From: Metarhizobium sp039808465 | Lineage (GTDB): Bacteria; Pseudomonadota; Alphaproteobacteria; Rhizobiales; Rhizobiaceae | Length of the DNA: 16,639 nt | NCBI GenBank assembly: GCA_039808465.1 | Contig: JBDHTA010000087.1 | Span: forward strand, 1 to 16,639 | Direction of reading: 5' to 3' | Position numbers and translations under genes: made by a program | Notes under the pieces: generated by a model | The model's input: only the letters and a program-made list of their open reading frames with translations | Database searches by the model: none | What the model was told of the DNA's origin: nothing | In this document: one piece after another, positions 1 to 6,555 of the stretch | Layout of the letters: the number at the start of each line of letters is the position of its first letter | Position numbering within the stretch: position 1 is the stretch's first letter

Positions 1-288
1 GTAATAACCGGGGCGGCGCAGGTGATGCGCGTAGGTGGGAATGGAGGAGACGTATTCGGCCGCATTGTCATAGACCTGCGTGCGGCTGGGAAGCTGCCCC
101 GCCATGAAGGAGGCGCGGGCGGGCGCGCAGAGCGGCGAGGAGGTGTAATTGTTGCGGAACCGCGCCGAACGCGCCGCAAGCGCCTTCAGGTGCGGCGCAT
201 GCAGGAAATCGGCGGGGCCATCGGGAAAGAACGTCCCGTTATACTGGTCGACCATGACGATGAGGATATTGGGCTTGCGGCTACCCAT
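1..288 (-). CDS. betC: Choline-sulfatase BetC, N-terminal part (runs off left edge)
   Basis: This cytoplasmic sulfatase hydrolyses choline-O-sulfate to choline, which feeds glycine betaine synthesis. Only the first 96 codons are present; the gene continues beyond base 1. The protein opens MGSRKPNILIVMVDQYNGT, with the metal-binding Asp (D14) typical of the alkaline phosphatase/sulfatase fold. The sulfatase signature C-x-P-A-R is seen as C54-A-P-A-R58; the Cys is the residue matured to formylglycine, and position 54 matches, from memory, that of the Sinorhizobium enzyme. The start ATG (288-286) overlaps the end of betI by 8 bases and is preceded by a GGAAG-like ribosome binding site, so translation is probably coupled to betI. 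Family knowledge says betB and betA would usually follow in a rhizobial betICBA operon; they would lie outside the window. Confidence 0.93.
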   Translation of the reverse strand, partial: MGSRKPNILIVMVDQYNGTFFPDGPADFLHAPHLKALAARSARFRNNYTSSPLCAPARASFMAGQLPSRTQVYDNAAEYVSSIPTYAHHLRRPGYY

Positions 289-916
289 GGGAGACGTCTT
301 CCTTCGGGGCTGGATGGGCGGGAGCGGAAAAACTGGCGGCGCGGGCAAGCTGGCCGTCGATGTAATCTTCGGTCAGCGCCATGCAGGCGTTGATGGACAG
401 CGGCGCCGAGCGCAGGCCCTGGCGGATATACAGCCCGTCGATCATCGCCGCCGTGCCTTCGGCGATGCGGATGGCTTCCGGCACCGGGCAGAGCATCTTC
501 AGCGCCGACAGGAGATCGGAGCGCAGCCGCCGCGCATAGACGGTCAGCAGGCGGCGCATCTCGTCGGAGCGCTGCGCCTCGACATAGAAGGCGAGCCAGG
601 CGGCAATCGTCTCGGCGCTGAACTGGTCGGCCTGGAAGCTGACGCGCACCACCGCCGAAAGCCTTTCGCGCGGCGAGGCGGCCGCCCGCAGCGCCTCGAC
701 CACATCGGCGCGCAACCGGCGCAGCAGGCTGCGGATCGTCTCGATCATCAGCCGGTCCTTGGAGCCGAAATAATGATGGGCAAGCGCTGCCGAAACCCCG
801 GCATTGCGGGCGATTTCCGACATGGTGACGGACAGCGAGCCGTGATCGCCGATCGCCTTGAGGGCGGCGTTCACCAGCGCCTTGCGCCGGATCGGTTCCA
901 TTCCGACTTTCGGCAT
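281..916 (-). CDS. betI: Transcriptional repressor BetI (TetR family)
   Basis: This is the choline-responsive TetR-family repressor of the glycine betaine synthesis genes. The 211-residue protein opens MPKVGMEPIRRKALVNAAL, a very characteristic BetI N-terminus. The helix-turn-helix lies at about residues 28-51 (SVTMSEIARNAGVSAALAHHY, then FGSKDRL). The rest is the helical ligand-binding and dimerisation domain. The length is slightly above the usual 195-200 because of a short C-terminal tail that overlaps the betC start. It follows the upstream phosphodiesterase gene by 11 bases, so the three genes should be one transcript. A palindrome at 1843-1862, upstream of the whole operon, is the likely autoregulatory operator. 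Identification rests on sequence recognition and the betC neighbour. Confidence 0.95.
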   Translation of the reverse strand: MPKVGMEPIRRKALVNAALKAIGDHGSLSVTMSEIARNAGVSAALAHHYFGSKDRLMIETIRSLLRRLRADVVEALRAAASPRERLSAVVRVSFQADQFSAETIAAWLAFYVEAQRSDEMRRLLTVYARRLRSDLLSALKMLCPVPEAIRIAEGTAAMIDGLYIRQGLRSAPLSINACMALTEDYIDGQLARAASFSAPAHPAPKEDVSHG

Positions 917-927
917 GCCTGCGCCCC

Positions 928-1770
928 TTAGATGAGGAAGGAGGGAGCCTTCATGGTTTCGGGAACCGGCACGCCGAGGCGCGCCAGCACGGCGGGGGCA
1001 AGCTGCAACTGGTCGAGCAGCGTATCGGAGGAGGGGCCTTCGCCGCCGCCGAACCAGTAGAGCGCCACGTCCTGCATGTCGTCGCCATGGCCGCCGTGAT
1101 GGCCGCGCTCGCTCTGGCCGTGGTCGGCGGTCACGATCACCTCGTAACCGGCCTTGCGCCAGCGCGGCAGGAAGGCGGCAAGCTGGGCGTCGATCAGGAA
1201 GCAGGCATGGTCCATCTCGTGACAGTCATGGCCGTAGCGATGGCCCATGCTGTCCAGCGTGCAGGTGTGCAGGATGCCGTAATCGATGGCAAAGCGCTCG
1301 GTCAGCCGTGTCAGCGTCGCGAAGAGATCGAGGTCGCTCGGCGTCATCTGGTTGATGGCGTTGTTGTAGCCGGACATGGTGTGGAAGCGGCCGTGATGGA
1401 TCGGGCCGTCCTCCTCGTCGTATTCGATGTCGCGGACCATATCGAAGGGGGCGCGCTGGAAGAAGGTGGACCAGAAGGAATGCGTCACCGCGCCGCTTCT
1501 GCCGCCCGCCTTCGCCACCTCGGAAAAGATATCCGGCTGCGCCACGCGAAACAGCGTGTCGTTGGACACGACGCCATGCGCCTGCGGCGCAACCCCGGTA
1601 TGGATCGAGGCATAGCAGGAGGCGGAGGTGGACGGCAGCACCGAGCGCATCTTCCACACCCGCGCCTCGCCCGATTGCACCCAGCCTTCGAGATTGCCCA
1701 TCAGGCGGCGGGCATTGCGCCATGGCTGGCCGTCGAGAATGATCAGAAGAAGTCTGTTGCCAAGGGCCAT
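928..1770 (-). CDS. Alkaline-phosphatase-superfamily phosphodiesterase (NPP type) in the bet operon
   Basis: This is a 280-residue compact type I phosphodiesterase/nucleotide pyrophosphatase-like protein with no signal peptide, so probably cytoplasmic. The visible metal and catalytic positions are D13 (LLLIILDG), a nucleophile region LPSTSASCYASIHTG at 45-59 where Ser49 aligns with the NPP Thr/Ser nucleophile, D173 and H177 (TLDSMGHRYGH), D216 and H217 (TADHGQ), and a late His around 225-228 in a His/Gly-rich HHGGHGDD stretch. It is the first gene of the operon, 11 bases before betI. By inference it may hydrolyse a choline phosphate ester (phosphocholine, glycerophosphocholine or a related diester) to supply choline, parallel to BetC acting on choline sulfate. 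The substrate cannot be read from sequence; nucleotide or phosphonate esters remain possible. The start ATG at 1770 lacks a strong ribosome binding site. Confidence 0.82.
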   Translation of the reverse strand: MALGNRLLLIILDGQPWRNARRLMGNLEGWVQSGEARVWKMRSVLPSTSASCYASIHTGVAPQAHGVVSNDTLFRVAQPDIFSEVAKAGGRSGAVTHSFWSTFFQRAPFDMVRDIEYDEEDGPIHHGRFHTMSGYNNAINQMTPSDLDLFATLTRLTERFAIDYGILHTCTLDSMGHRYGHDCHEMDHACFLIDAQLAAFLPRWRKAGYEVIVTADHGQSERGHHGGHGDDMQDVALYWFGGGEGPSSDTLLDQLQLAPAVLARLGVPVPETMKAPSFLI

Positions 1771-1833
1771 CGGGCAGGTCCATGTCGGAAGTGGAGTGTC
1801 GGAATCGGGGCGGCGGAGATCGTGCTTCTGCGC

Positions 1834-1862
1834 AGGTTATTTTTGGTTGATCCATCAATCAA
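1834..1862 (-). promoter_or_regulatory. Candidate promoter of the phosphodiesterase-betI-betC operon
   Basis: On the minus strand a TTGATT (-35-like, bases 1862-1857) is followed after 17 bases by TAACCT (-10-like, bases 1839-1834). This would give a leader of about 55-60 bases before the ATG at 1770. The -35 box and the spacer coincide with the palindrome at 1843-1862, so a bound repressor would block RNA polymerase. The match to consensus is moderate and the call rests mainly on position. Confidence 0.4.
1843..1862. promoter_or_regulatory. Putative BetI operator (20-bp palindrome)
   Basis: TTGGTTGATCCATCAATCAA is nearly self-complementary: the minus strand reads TTGATTGATGGATCAACCAA, with mismatches only at the fourth position of each arm and the two central bases. 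The half-site TTGATTGA resembles what I recall of BetI operators in proteobacteria (TTGATTGG...CAAT). It sits between the divergent bet operon and the hdeD-like gene, over the likely -35 region of the bet promoter. Binding by BetI is inferred. Confidence 0.6.
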
Positions 1863-1958
1863 TGAAAATCTTCGCGTCCCGCGATTTTGCTCTACCTTTC
1901 CACCGGGCTTGCGCTATGTTTTCGCTAGGGCGTTCTTTCTTTGAAATCGGAGGTTGCG

Positions 1959-2510
1959 ATGAGCCAATTCGGAACCGGGCCGCTCGGCTCGCATTTGCAG
2001 GTGAAATGGGGATGGTTCGTCGGCATCGGCCTGCTGCTGATCGCCTGCGGCACCGTCGCGCTGGTCAATCTTCTCGCCGCCACCGTGGTCTCGGTCTATT
2101 ATGTCGGGCTGCTGATGGTTCTGGGCGGCGCGCTGTCGATTGCCCACGCCTTTCAGGTGAAGGGCTGGGAAAGCGCGATCCTCTGGGCGCTGGGCGGCGC
2201 GCTCTATGTGCTGGCGGGCGTCTTCGCCTTCCTCAACCCGATTCTGGCCTCGGCGGTGCTGACGCTGATGCTGGCGGCGGCGCTGATCGTCACCGGCGTC
2301 CTGCGCGCCTTCGTCGGCTTTCGCATGAAGGGCGTTTCCGGCAGCGGCTGGATCATTTTCGCAGGCGCCGTCACGGCGCTGGCGGGTGTCGTCATCGCCA
2401 TCGGCTGGCCGGTCAACAGCCTGTGGATCCTCGGCGCCTTCCTCGCCATCGACCTGCTGATGCAGGGCTGGTCGATGCTGTTCCTCGGGCTGGCGCTGCG
2501 GCGGTCGTGA
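1959..2510 (+). CDS. HdeD-like membrane protein (DUF308)
   Basis: This is a 183-residue inner-membrane protein made almost wholly of about six hydrophobic helices (roughly 17-37, 42-62, 73-93, 97-117, 127-147, 152-175). The paired short helices and Gly/Ala-rich segments such as GIGLLLIACGTVALVNLLAA and VSVYYVGLLMVLGGALS are typical of the HdeD/DUF308 family. HdeD in Escherichia coli is linked to acid resistance at high cell density; no biochemical role can be read here. The start is ATG 1959 because a GGAGG lies 5 bases upstream; a TTG in frame at 1941 would extend it by six residues but lacks such a site. Its TGA overlaps the next gene's ATG by one base. Confidence 0.85.
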   Translation: MSQFGTGPLGSHLQVKWGWFVGIGLLLIACGTVALVNLLAATVVSVYYVGLLMVLGGALSIAHAFQVKGWESAILWALGGALYVLAGVFAFLNPILASAVLTLMLAAALIVTGVLRAFVGFRMKGVSGSGWIIFAGAVTALAGVVIAIGWPVNSLWILGAFLAIDLLMQGWSMLFLGLALRRS

Positions 2511-3517
2511 TGGCCATGGCCCTTCCCGAAACCATGCGCCATGTGGCGCTGAACGGTTCCGGCGGCCCCGAGGTGATCGGTTTTGCCGAAGGGCCGCTGC
2601 CGCAGGTGAAGCCCGGCGAGATTCTGGTGCGGGTGGAGGCGGCGGGCATCAACCGCCCCGACGTCGCCCAGCGCCAGGGCAGCTACCCGCCGCCGAAGGA
2701 CGCAAGCCCGATCCTCGGCCTCGAAGTGGCGGGCGAGGTGGTGGCGCTCGGCGAGGGCGCCGAAGGCTTCAGCCCTGGCGACAGGGTCTGCGGCCTTGCC
2801 AATGGCGGCGGCTATGCCGAATTCTGCGCGCTGCCCGCCGGTCAGGCGCTGCGCTGGCCGAAAGGCTATGACGGCCCCCGCGCCGCCGCGCTGCCGGAAA
2901 CCTTCTTCACCGTCTGGGCGAACCTGTTCATGATGGCGGGGCTGAAGCCGGGTGAGAGCGTGCTGATCCATGGCGGCACCAGCGGCATCGGCACCACGGC
3001 GATCCAGCTTGCCAGGGCTTTTGGCGCGACGGTGTATGCCACCGCCGGTTCGCGGGAGAAATGCGAGGCCTGCGAGACACTCGGCGCAAAGCGCGGCATC
3101 GATTATCGCACGGAGGACTTCGCCGCCGTTATCCGCGAGGAAACCGGCGGTCGCGGCGTCGATGTCATCCTCGACATGATCGGCGCCGATTATCTTGCCC
3201 GCAACCTCAAATCGCTGGGCAAGGATGGCCGCCTGTCGATCATCGCCTTCCTCGGCGGCAGCGTCGCGGAGAAGGTCGACCTGACGCCGATCATGGTCAA
3301 GCGCCTTGTCGTGACGGGCTCGACCATGCGCCCGCGCACGGGCGAGGAAAAACGCGCCATCCGCGACGAATTGCTGGCAAAGGTCTGGCCGCTGCTGGAC
3401 GAGGGCAGGGTTGCCCCGGTCATGCACGCCGTGCTGCCGTTCGATCAGGCGGCGGAAGGCCATCGCCTGATGGAAAGCAGCCGCCACATCGGCAAGATCG
3501 TGCTGAGCCTGTCCTAA
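2510..3517 (+). CDS. NAD(P)H quinone oxidoreductase, PIG3 family (zinc-independent MDR)
   Basis: This is a 335-residue zeta-crystallin-like oxidoreductase that would reduce quinones or related enones with NAD(P)H in the cytoplasm. After a short leader, the N-terminal GroES-like domain carries AAGINRPDVAQRQG and the PILGLEVAGEV segment, both characteristic of the PIG3 (TIGR02824) group. The nucleotide-binding fold is marked by SVLIHGGTSGIGTTAIQLA, with the AxxGxxG-type glycine pattern. No zinc-binding cysteine cluster is seen. The start ATG at 2510 overlaps the hdeD-like stop (TGATG), suggesting translational coupling; ATG 2516 and ATG 2534 (MRHVALNG) are alternatives closer to the usual 325-residue length. 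Its TAA overlaps the convergent MFS gene by 3 bases (3515-3517 against 3514-3516, within a 4-base CDS overlap). Confidence 0.92.
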   Translation: MAMALPETMRHVALNGSGGPEVIGFAEGPLPQVKPGEILVRVEAAGINRPDVAQRQGSYPPPKDASPILGLEVAGEVVALGEGAEGFSPGDRVCGLANGGGYAEFCALPAGQALRWPKGYDGPRAAALPETFFTVWANLFMMAGLKPGESVLIHGGTSGIGTTAIQLARAFGATVYATAGSREKCEACETLGAKRGIDYRTEDFAAVIREETGGRGVDVILDMIGADYLARNLKSLGKDGRLSIIAFLGGSVAEKVDLTPIMVKRLVVTGSTMRPRTGEEKRAIRDELLAKVWPLLDEGRVAPVMHAVLPFDQAAEGHRLMESSRHIGKIVLSLS

Positions 3518-4932
3518 CGTTCGGAAGGGGCGGTGCGCGGCAGGCTGATGGCGGCCGCCGCCGCGATCAGGCCGGGAATGGCGAACAGCGCGAACAGCCA
3601 TGTCGCGGCCGAAACATTGCCCTCCGTGCCGCCCGGATGCAGCAGCCCGGTGCTGTTGACGGTAACCCCCGCCATCGCCGCGCCGAAGGCGCTGCCGAGC
3701 GACTGGATGGCGGTGATGCCGGAGGTCGCCTTGTCCTTCTCGTCGGCGGGCGCGATGCGCAGAACCTGCGTCACCAGATGCGCCCAGCATATCCCGACGC
3801 CGAAACCGGCAAGGAAGATCAGCACCGTGGAAATGGCAATCGGCGTCAGCGCCCCCGCCCGGTTGTCCATCGCCAGCGAAAAGGCGAGCAGCCCCAGCCC
3901 CGCCGCTTCCAGAAGCGAACCGGCGATCACGGCGCGGCGGATGGATTCACCCTTGAAATTGCTGCTGAAAAAGGTTCCGGCCGTCCATCCCAGCGCAATC
4001 AGCGCGACGATGTAGCCCGACACCAGCGGCGTCACCGCATGCAGCATTTGCAGGAAATAGGGAATGTAGATGTCGGAAGTCATCGCCGCCAGCATCATGA
4101 ACATGGCGAGATAGATGCGGCAGAGCGGATTGGAAAGCGTGACGCCGCCGCGCGGCAGAAGCCGCACCGCCACCTGCTTTTCCACCGCCACCATCGCCGC
4201 GATGGCCACGACCGCGCCGATGACCAGCGCCAGCCGCAGCGCCACATCCTCGCTGGTGCCCGCGAAGCTGACCATCAGCAGCGAGACGGTCAGGAGCAGC
4301 ATCTGCGCGACGGCGGCCTTGGTCTCGGTGCGGTCGTCGGCGCCTTCCGGCAGCAGTTTCGGGGCAAGCAGCAGCATGGCGAGCGCCAGCGGAATGATCA
4401 GCGCGAAGGCGTAGCGCCAGGCGCTGTCATGGGCGAAGAAGCCGCCGAGCGTCGGCCCGACGAAGGTGGAGATGCCCCAGATCGCCGCATAGAGCGAGGA
4501 GGCTTTCGTCCATAGCGATTCGGGAAAGGCATAGCGGATGAAGGCGTAGCCGAGCGTCGCCAGCGTGCCCGCGCCGAAGCCCTGCACGGCGCGCCCCGCC
4601 AGCACCACCTCCATGGTGGGGGCCACGGCGCAGACGAAGCTGCCGGTCAGGAACAGCAGCGCCCCGATCATGTAGGTGCGGTTGAGGCTCATGCCGCGCG
4701 GGCGGATGGCGATGAACACCGAGCCCAGCACCGAGGCGGTGACGTAAAGCGTCGTCACCCAGGCAAACAGCGGTAACCCGCCGATATCGCGCACCACCGA
4801 CGGCATGATCGTGGCGGTGACATAGGTTTCCACCGCGTACAGCGAAATCCCGCCCGCCAGCATCAGGCTGGTGGCGATGTGATCGCGCGAAAACAGGGCG
4901 CTGAACGAAGAAGCATCGGCGGCGGAGGACAT
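3514..4932 (-). CDS. MFS transporter, DHA2-like, 14 transmembrane helices
   Basis: This is a 472-residue major facilitator superfamily protein of the inner membrane, probably a proton-driven exporter. Hydrophobic segments suggest 14 helices: six, then two extra (LLLTVSLLMVSFAG and ALVIGAVVAIAAMVAV, about 208-250), then six. This is the DHA2 drug:H+ antiporter layout. TM4 carries GRAVQGFGAGTLATLGYAF, and TM5 has a motif-C-like GISTFVGPTLGGFF, the antiporter signature. The N-terminus ETYVTATIMPSVVRDIGG resembles the DHA2 D1 region. It is divergent from the SufR-like regulator at 5045 with a perfect inverted repeat in between, so that protein probably controls it. The substrate is unknown. The start ATG has no clear ribosome binding site, so a downstream start is possible. 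Confidence 0.88.
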   Translation of the reverse strand: MSSAADASSFSALFSRDHIATSLMLAGGISLYAVETYVTATIMPSVVRDIGGLPLFAWVTTLYVTASVLGSVFIAIRPRGMSLNRTYMIGALLFLTGSFVCAVAPTMEVVLAGRAVQGFGAGTLATLGYAFIRYAFPESLWTKASSLYAAIWGISTFVGPTLGGFFAHDSAWRYAFALIIPLALAMLLLAPKLLPEGADDRTETKAAVAQMLLLTVSLLMVSFAGTSEDVALRLALVIGAVVAIAAMVAVEKQVAVRLLPRGGVTLSNPLCRIYLAMFMMLAAMTSDIYIPYFLQMLHAVTPLVSGYIVALIALGWTAGTFFSSNFKGESIRRAVIAGSLLEAAGLGLLAFSLAMDNRAGALTPIAISTVLIFLAGFGVGICWAHLVTQVLRIAPADEKDKATSGITAIQSLGSAFGAAMAGVTVNSTGLLHPGGTEGNVSAATWLFALFAIPGLIAAAAAISLPRTAPSER

Positions 4933-4980
4933 CGGGACAAATCCGGGAGCGAAGATTGCAATGAAAATGGATTGGGTTTA

Positions 4981-5000
4981 TTCCAAGATATAACTTGGAA
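4981..5000. promoter_or_regulatory. Perfect inverted repeat, putative shared operator of MFS gene and SufR-like regulator
   Basis: TTCCAAGATATAACTTGGAA has 7-bp perfect arms (TTCCAAG and CTTGGAA) around a 6-base A/T spacer. It lies 45 bases before the regulator ATG and 48 bases before the MFS ATG. The spacer gives TATAAC on the plus strand and TATATC on the minus strand, both plausible -10 elements, so one bound dimer could close both promoters. Binding by the neighbouring regulator is inferred from position and symmetry. Confidence 0.65.
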
Positions 5001-5044
5001 ATTACACGCGCCTAAAATTTTGGCAAGAGAGCCTTATCGAAATA

Positions 5045-5665
5045 ATGCGCCCATCGCCGCGTGAACGATTGCTGCTGCTGCTGAAGACCGACGGCCCCCG
5101 CACGGCTTCGGCTCTGGGGGAGGCGCTCGGCCTGACCGGCGAGGCCGTGCGCCAGCAATTGACGCGGCTGGCGGCGGAGGGGCTGGTGGAAGCCGGAAGC
5201 GAGACGGCGGGCGGGCGCGGGCGTCCGCGCCAGGCGTGGCAGTTGACGGGACCCGGGCACCGCACCTTCCCGGATGGCCATGCCGACATGACCGTGGCGC
5301 TGATCGACGCCATCGGCGCGGAACTGGGGCCGCAGGCGCTGGAACGGGTGATTGCCGCGCGCGAGCGCGAGACGCAGGCCGCCTATCACGCGGCTCTGGA
5401 GGCAAAGCAAACGCTGGAGGAGCGCATCGACGCGCTGGCGGCGTTGCGCAGCGCCGAAGGCTACATGGCCGACTGGTGGCGGGAGCCGGACGGCTCCTTC
5501 GTGCTGGTGGAAAATCATTGCCCGATCTGCGCCGCCGCCAGCCTGTGCCGCAATTTCTGCCGCTCCGAACTGGAGATTTTCCGCGCCGTTCTCGATGCGC
5601 CGGTGGAGCGTTTCGAGCATGTGCTCTCCGGCAGCCGCCGGTGCGCCTACCGCATCGGGGCCTGA
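5045..5665 (+). CDS. SufR-like winged-helix regulator with C-terminal cysteine cluster
   Basis: This 206-residue DNA-binding protein has a MarR/ArsR-type winged helix at about 5-70 (ERLLLLLKTDGPRTASALGE, then ALGLTGEAVRQQLTRLAAEG, with a GGRGRPRQAWQLT wing). A helical middle (80-138) follows, then a cysteine-rich end: C159, C162, C168, C172 and C200. C159-x12-C172-x27-C200 matches the spacing I recall for cluster-ligating cysteines of actinobacterial SufR, and the ending RRCAYRI is typical of that family. It may therefore hold a [4Fe-4S] or other redox-sensitive cluster and sense oxidants, nitric oxide or iron status. No suf genes are nearby; its partner is the divergent MFS gene. The ribosome binding site is weak (AAGAGAG, about 13 bases upstream). 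Confidence 0.82.
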   Translation: MRPSPRERLLLLLKTDGPRTASALGEALGLTGEAVRQQLTRLAAEGLVEAGSETAGGRGRPRQAWQLTGPGHRTFPDGHADMTVALIDAIGAELGPQALERVIAARERETQAAYHAALEAKQTLEERIDALAALRSAEGYMADWWREPDGSFVLVENHCPICAAASLCRNFCRSELEIFRAVLDAPVERFEHVLSGSRRCAYRIGA

Positions 5666-5694
5666 GCGCCTCAAAAGATGAGCGCTTCAAAAGA
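5663..5694. repeat. 16-bp tandem duplication at a convergent gene junction
   Basis: TGAGCGCCTCAAAAGA (5663-5678) is followed directly by TGAGCGCTTCAAAAGA (5679-5694), with one mismatch. The first copy contains the TGA of the regulator gene. The second contains, on the minus strand, the stop codon of the DUF3750 gene (5689-5687). It looks like a small slippage or duplication event between two convergent stops. Confidence 0.85.
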
Positions 5695-6427
5695 AATGCA
5701 GCGTGCCGAAGGCGGGGATCTTGACGCCGGGATCGGCGAAATCCAGCCCCGCCACCAGCCCGAGCAGATGCAGTTCGACGCCGCTGCGCACGCCGAGGGA
5801 AATGCCCGCCAGCCCGTAGAGGGTCGCATGCGCGTCCTGCCAGTCGGCGTCGATCTGGTAGAAGCGCCCTTGCGGCAGGTAATCGCGCCCCACCGCATCC
5901 GGCGGCAGCACCGCGCCGATCTCCGGCACCGAGCGCAGCACATGCGCGACGAAGGTGTTGGAATTCGGCCCCGGATAGATGCGGTAGCCGCCGGGCTTCG
6001 CATGCGGATAGGCGGCGATTGCCGCCTCGACGGCGGGAATCAGCCGTTCCGCCGCCTCGCCCTTGACGGCCGCCACCACACGCGGCGGGTTGGAATACCA
6101 GAAGGCGTCGGGCGCATAGCCGTTGTGGCGGATCGGGCTGCCCCAGCCCACCTTGTCGTAGCGGTCGTAGCCCGCGGCGTCCTTCCGTTTCATCACGATC
6201 CAGGCATGACTGGCGACGGCGCCCTTCATGCCCCCCGTCGTGGCCGAGAAGATGTGGAGCGCCGCGCGCGGATCGTCCCCGGGGCGCGGCAGCAGGCCGG
6301 AGGAGGTCCAGCGCGCCTCGCGCCAGCTCGCGGGGCGCTCCTTCACCGCCCACCATCCGGCCGCCACCATGGTCGGCAGCAGGTAGATGACCGCGAAAGC
6401 GAGGAAGAGGCGTTTGACGAAGAGCAT
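5687..6427 (-). CDS. DUF3750 family protein, membrane-anchored
   Basis: This is a 246-residue protein recognised as DUF3750, a family of unknown function found in alpha- and other proteobacteria. The N-terminus MLFVKRLFLAFAVIYLLPTM continues hydrophobic to about residue 28 and should be a signal anchor, placing the rest in the periplasm. The conserved-looking core has HIFSATTGGMKGAVASHAWI, then YDKVGWGSPIRHNGYAPD and GGYRIYPGPNSNTFVAHVLR. The recurring His, Asn, Ser and Tyr residues suggest an enzyme, but no known catalytic signature is evident. ATG 6427 was chosen because it places the membrane segment at the N-terminus; a TTG at 6487 in the same frame would add 20 polar residues. It diverges from the asparaginase gene and ends convergently with the SufR-like gene. 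Confidence 0.8.
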   Translation of the reverse strand: MLFVKRLFLAFAVIYLLPTMVAAGWWAVKERPASWREARWTSSGLLPRPGDDPRAALHIFSATTGGMKGAVASHAWIVMKRKDAAGYDRYDKVGWGSPIRHNGYAPDAFWYSNPPRVVAAVKGEAAERLIPAVEAAIAAYPHAKPGGYRIYPGPNSNTFVAHVLRSVPEIGAVLPPDAVGRDYLPQGRFYQIDADWQDAHATLYGLAGISLGVRSGVELHLLGLVAGLDFADPGVKIPAFGTLHFF

Positions 6428-6508
6428 CGATGCTACCGAAGCGGGAAAGATATCGATGAAATCTCCATGCGATTGTGGATAAATCAAGGCCGTTGGCTTT
6501 CGGCTCGG

Positions 6509-6527
6509 CTCGCGATATTCCTGCGAG
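6509..6527. promoter_or_regulatory. Short inverted repeat upstream of the asparaginase gene
   Basis: CTCGC (6509-6513) and GCGAG (6523-6527) flank the 9-base spacer GATATTCCT. The repeat lies 29 bases before the asparaginase ATG, in the divergent intergenic region with the DUF3750 gene. It may be an operator or a leader hairpin; 5-bp arms are weak evidence in GC-rich DNA. Confidence 0.25.
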
Positions 6528-6555
6528 TCGAAATCCGCATCCGGAGTGTCCCGTC

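Noticed and set aside
1628..2509. Long in-frame extension upstream of the quinone reductase
   Set aside because: The open frame extends upstream through the hdeD-like gene and the intergenic region, but conserved MDR similarity begins only at about 2530 and the hdeD-like protein is the real product there.
2204..3790. A 528-codon minus-strand frame
   Set aside because: It is antisense to the quinone reductase gene and lacks family motifs; it is a high-GC shadow.
5011..5023. CCTAAAATTTTGG as a second operator near the SufR-like gene
   Set aside because: The symmetry is centred on a simple AAAATTTT run and is broken by an odd base; the repeat at 4981-5000 is far stronger.
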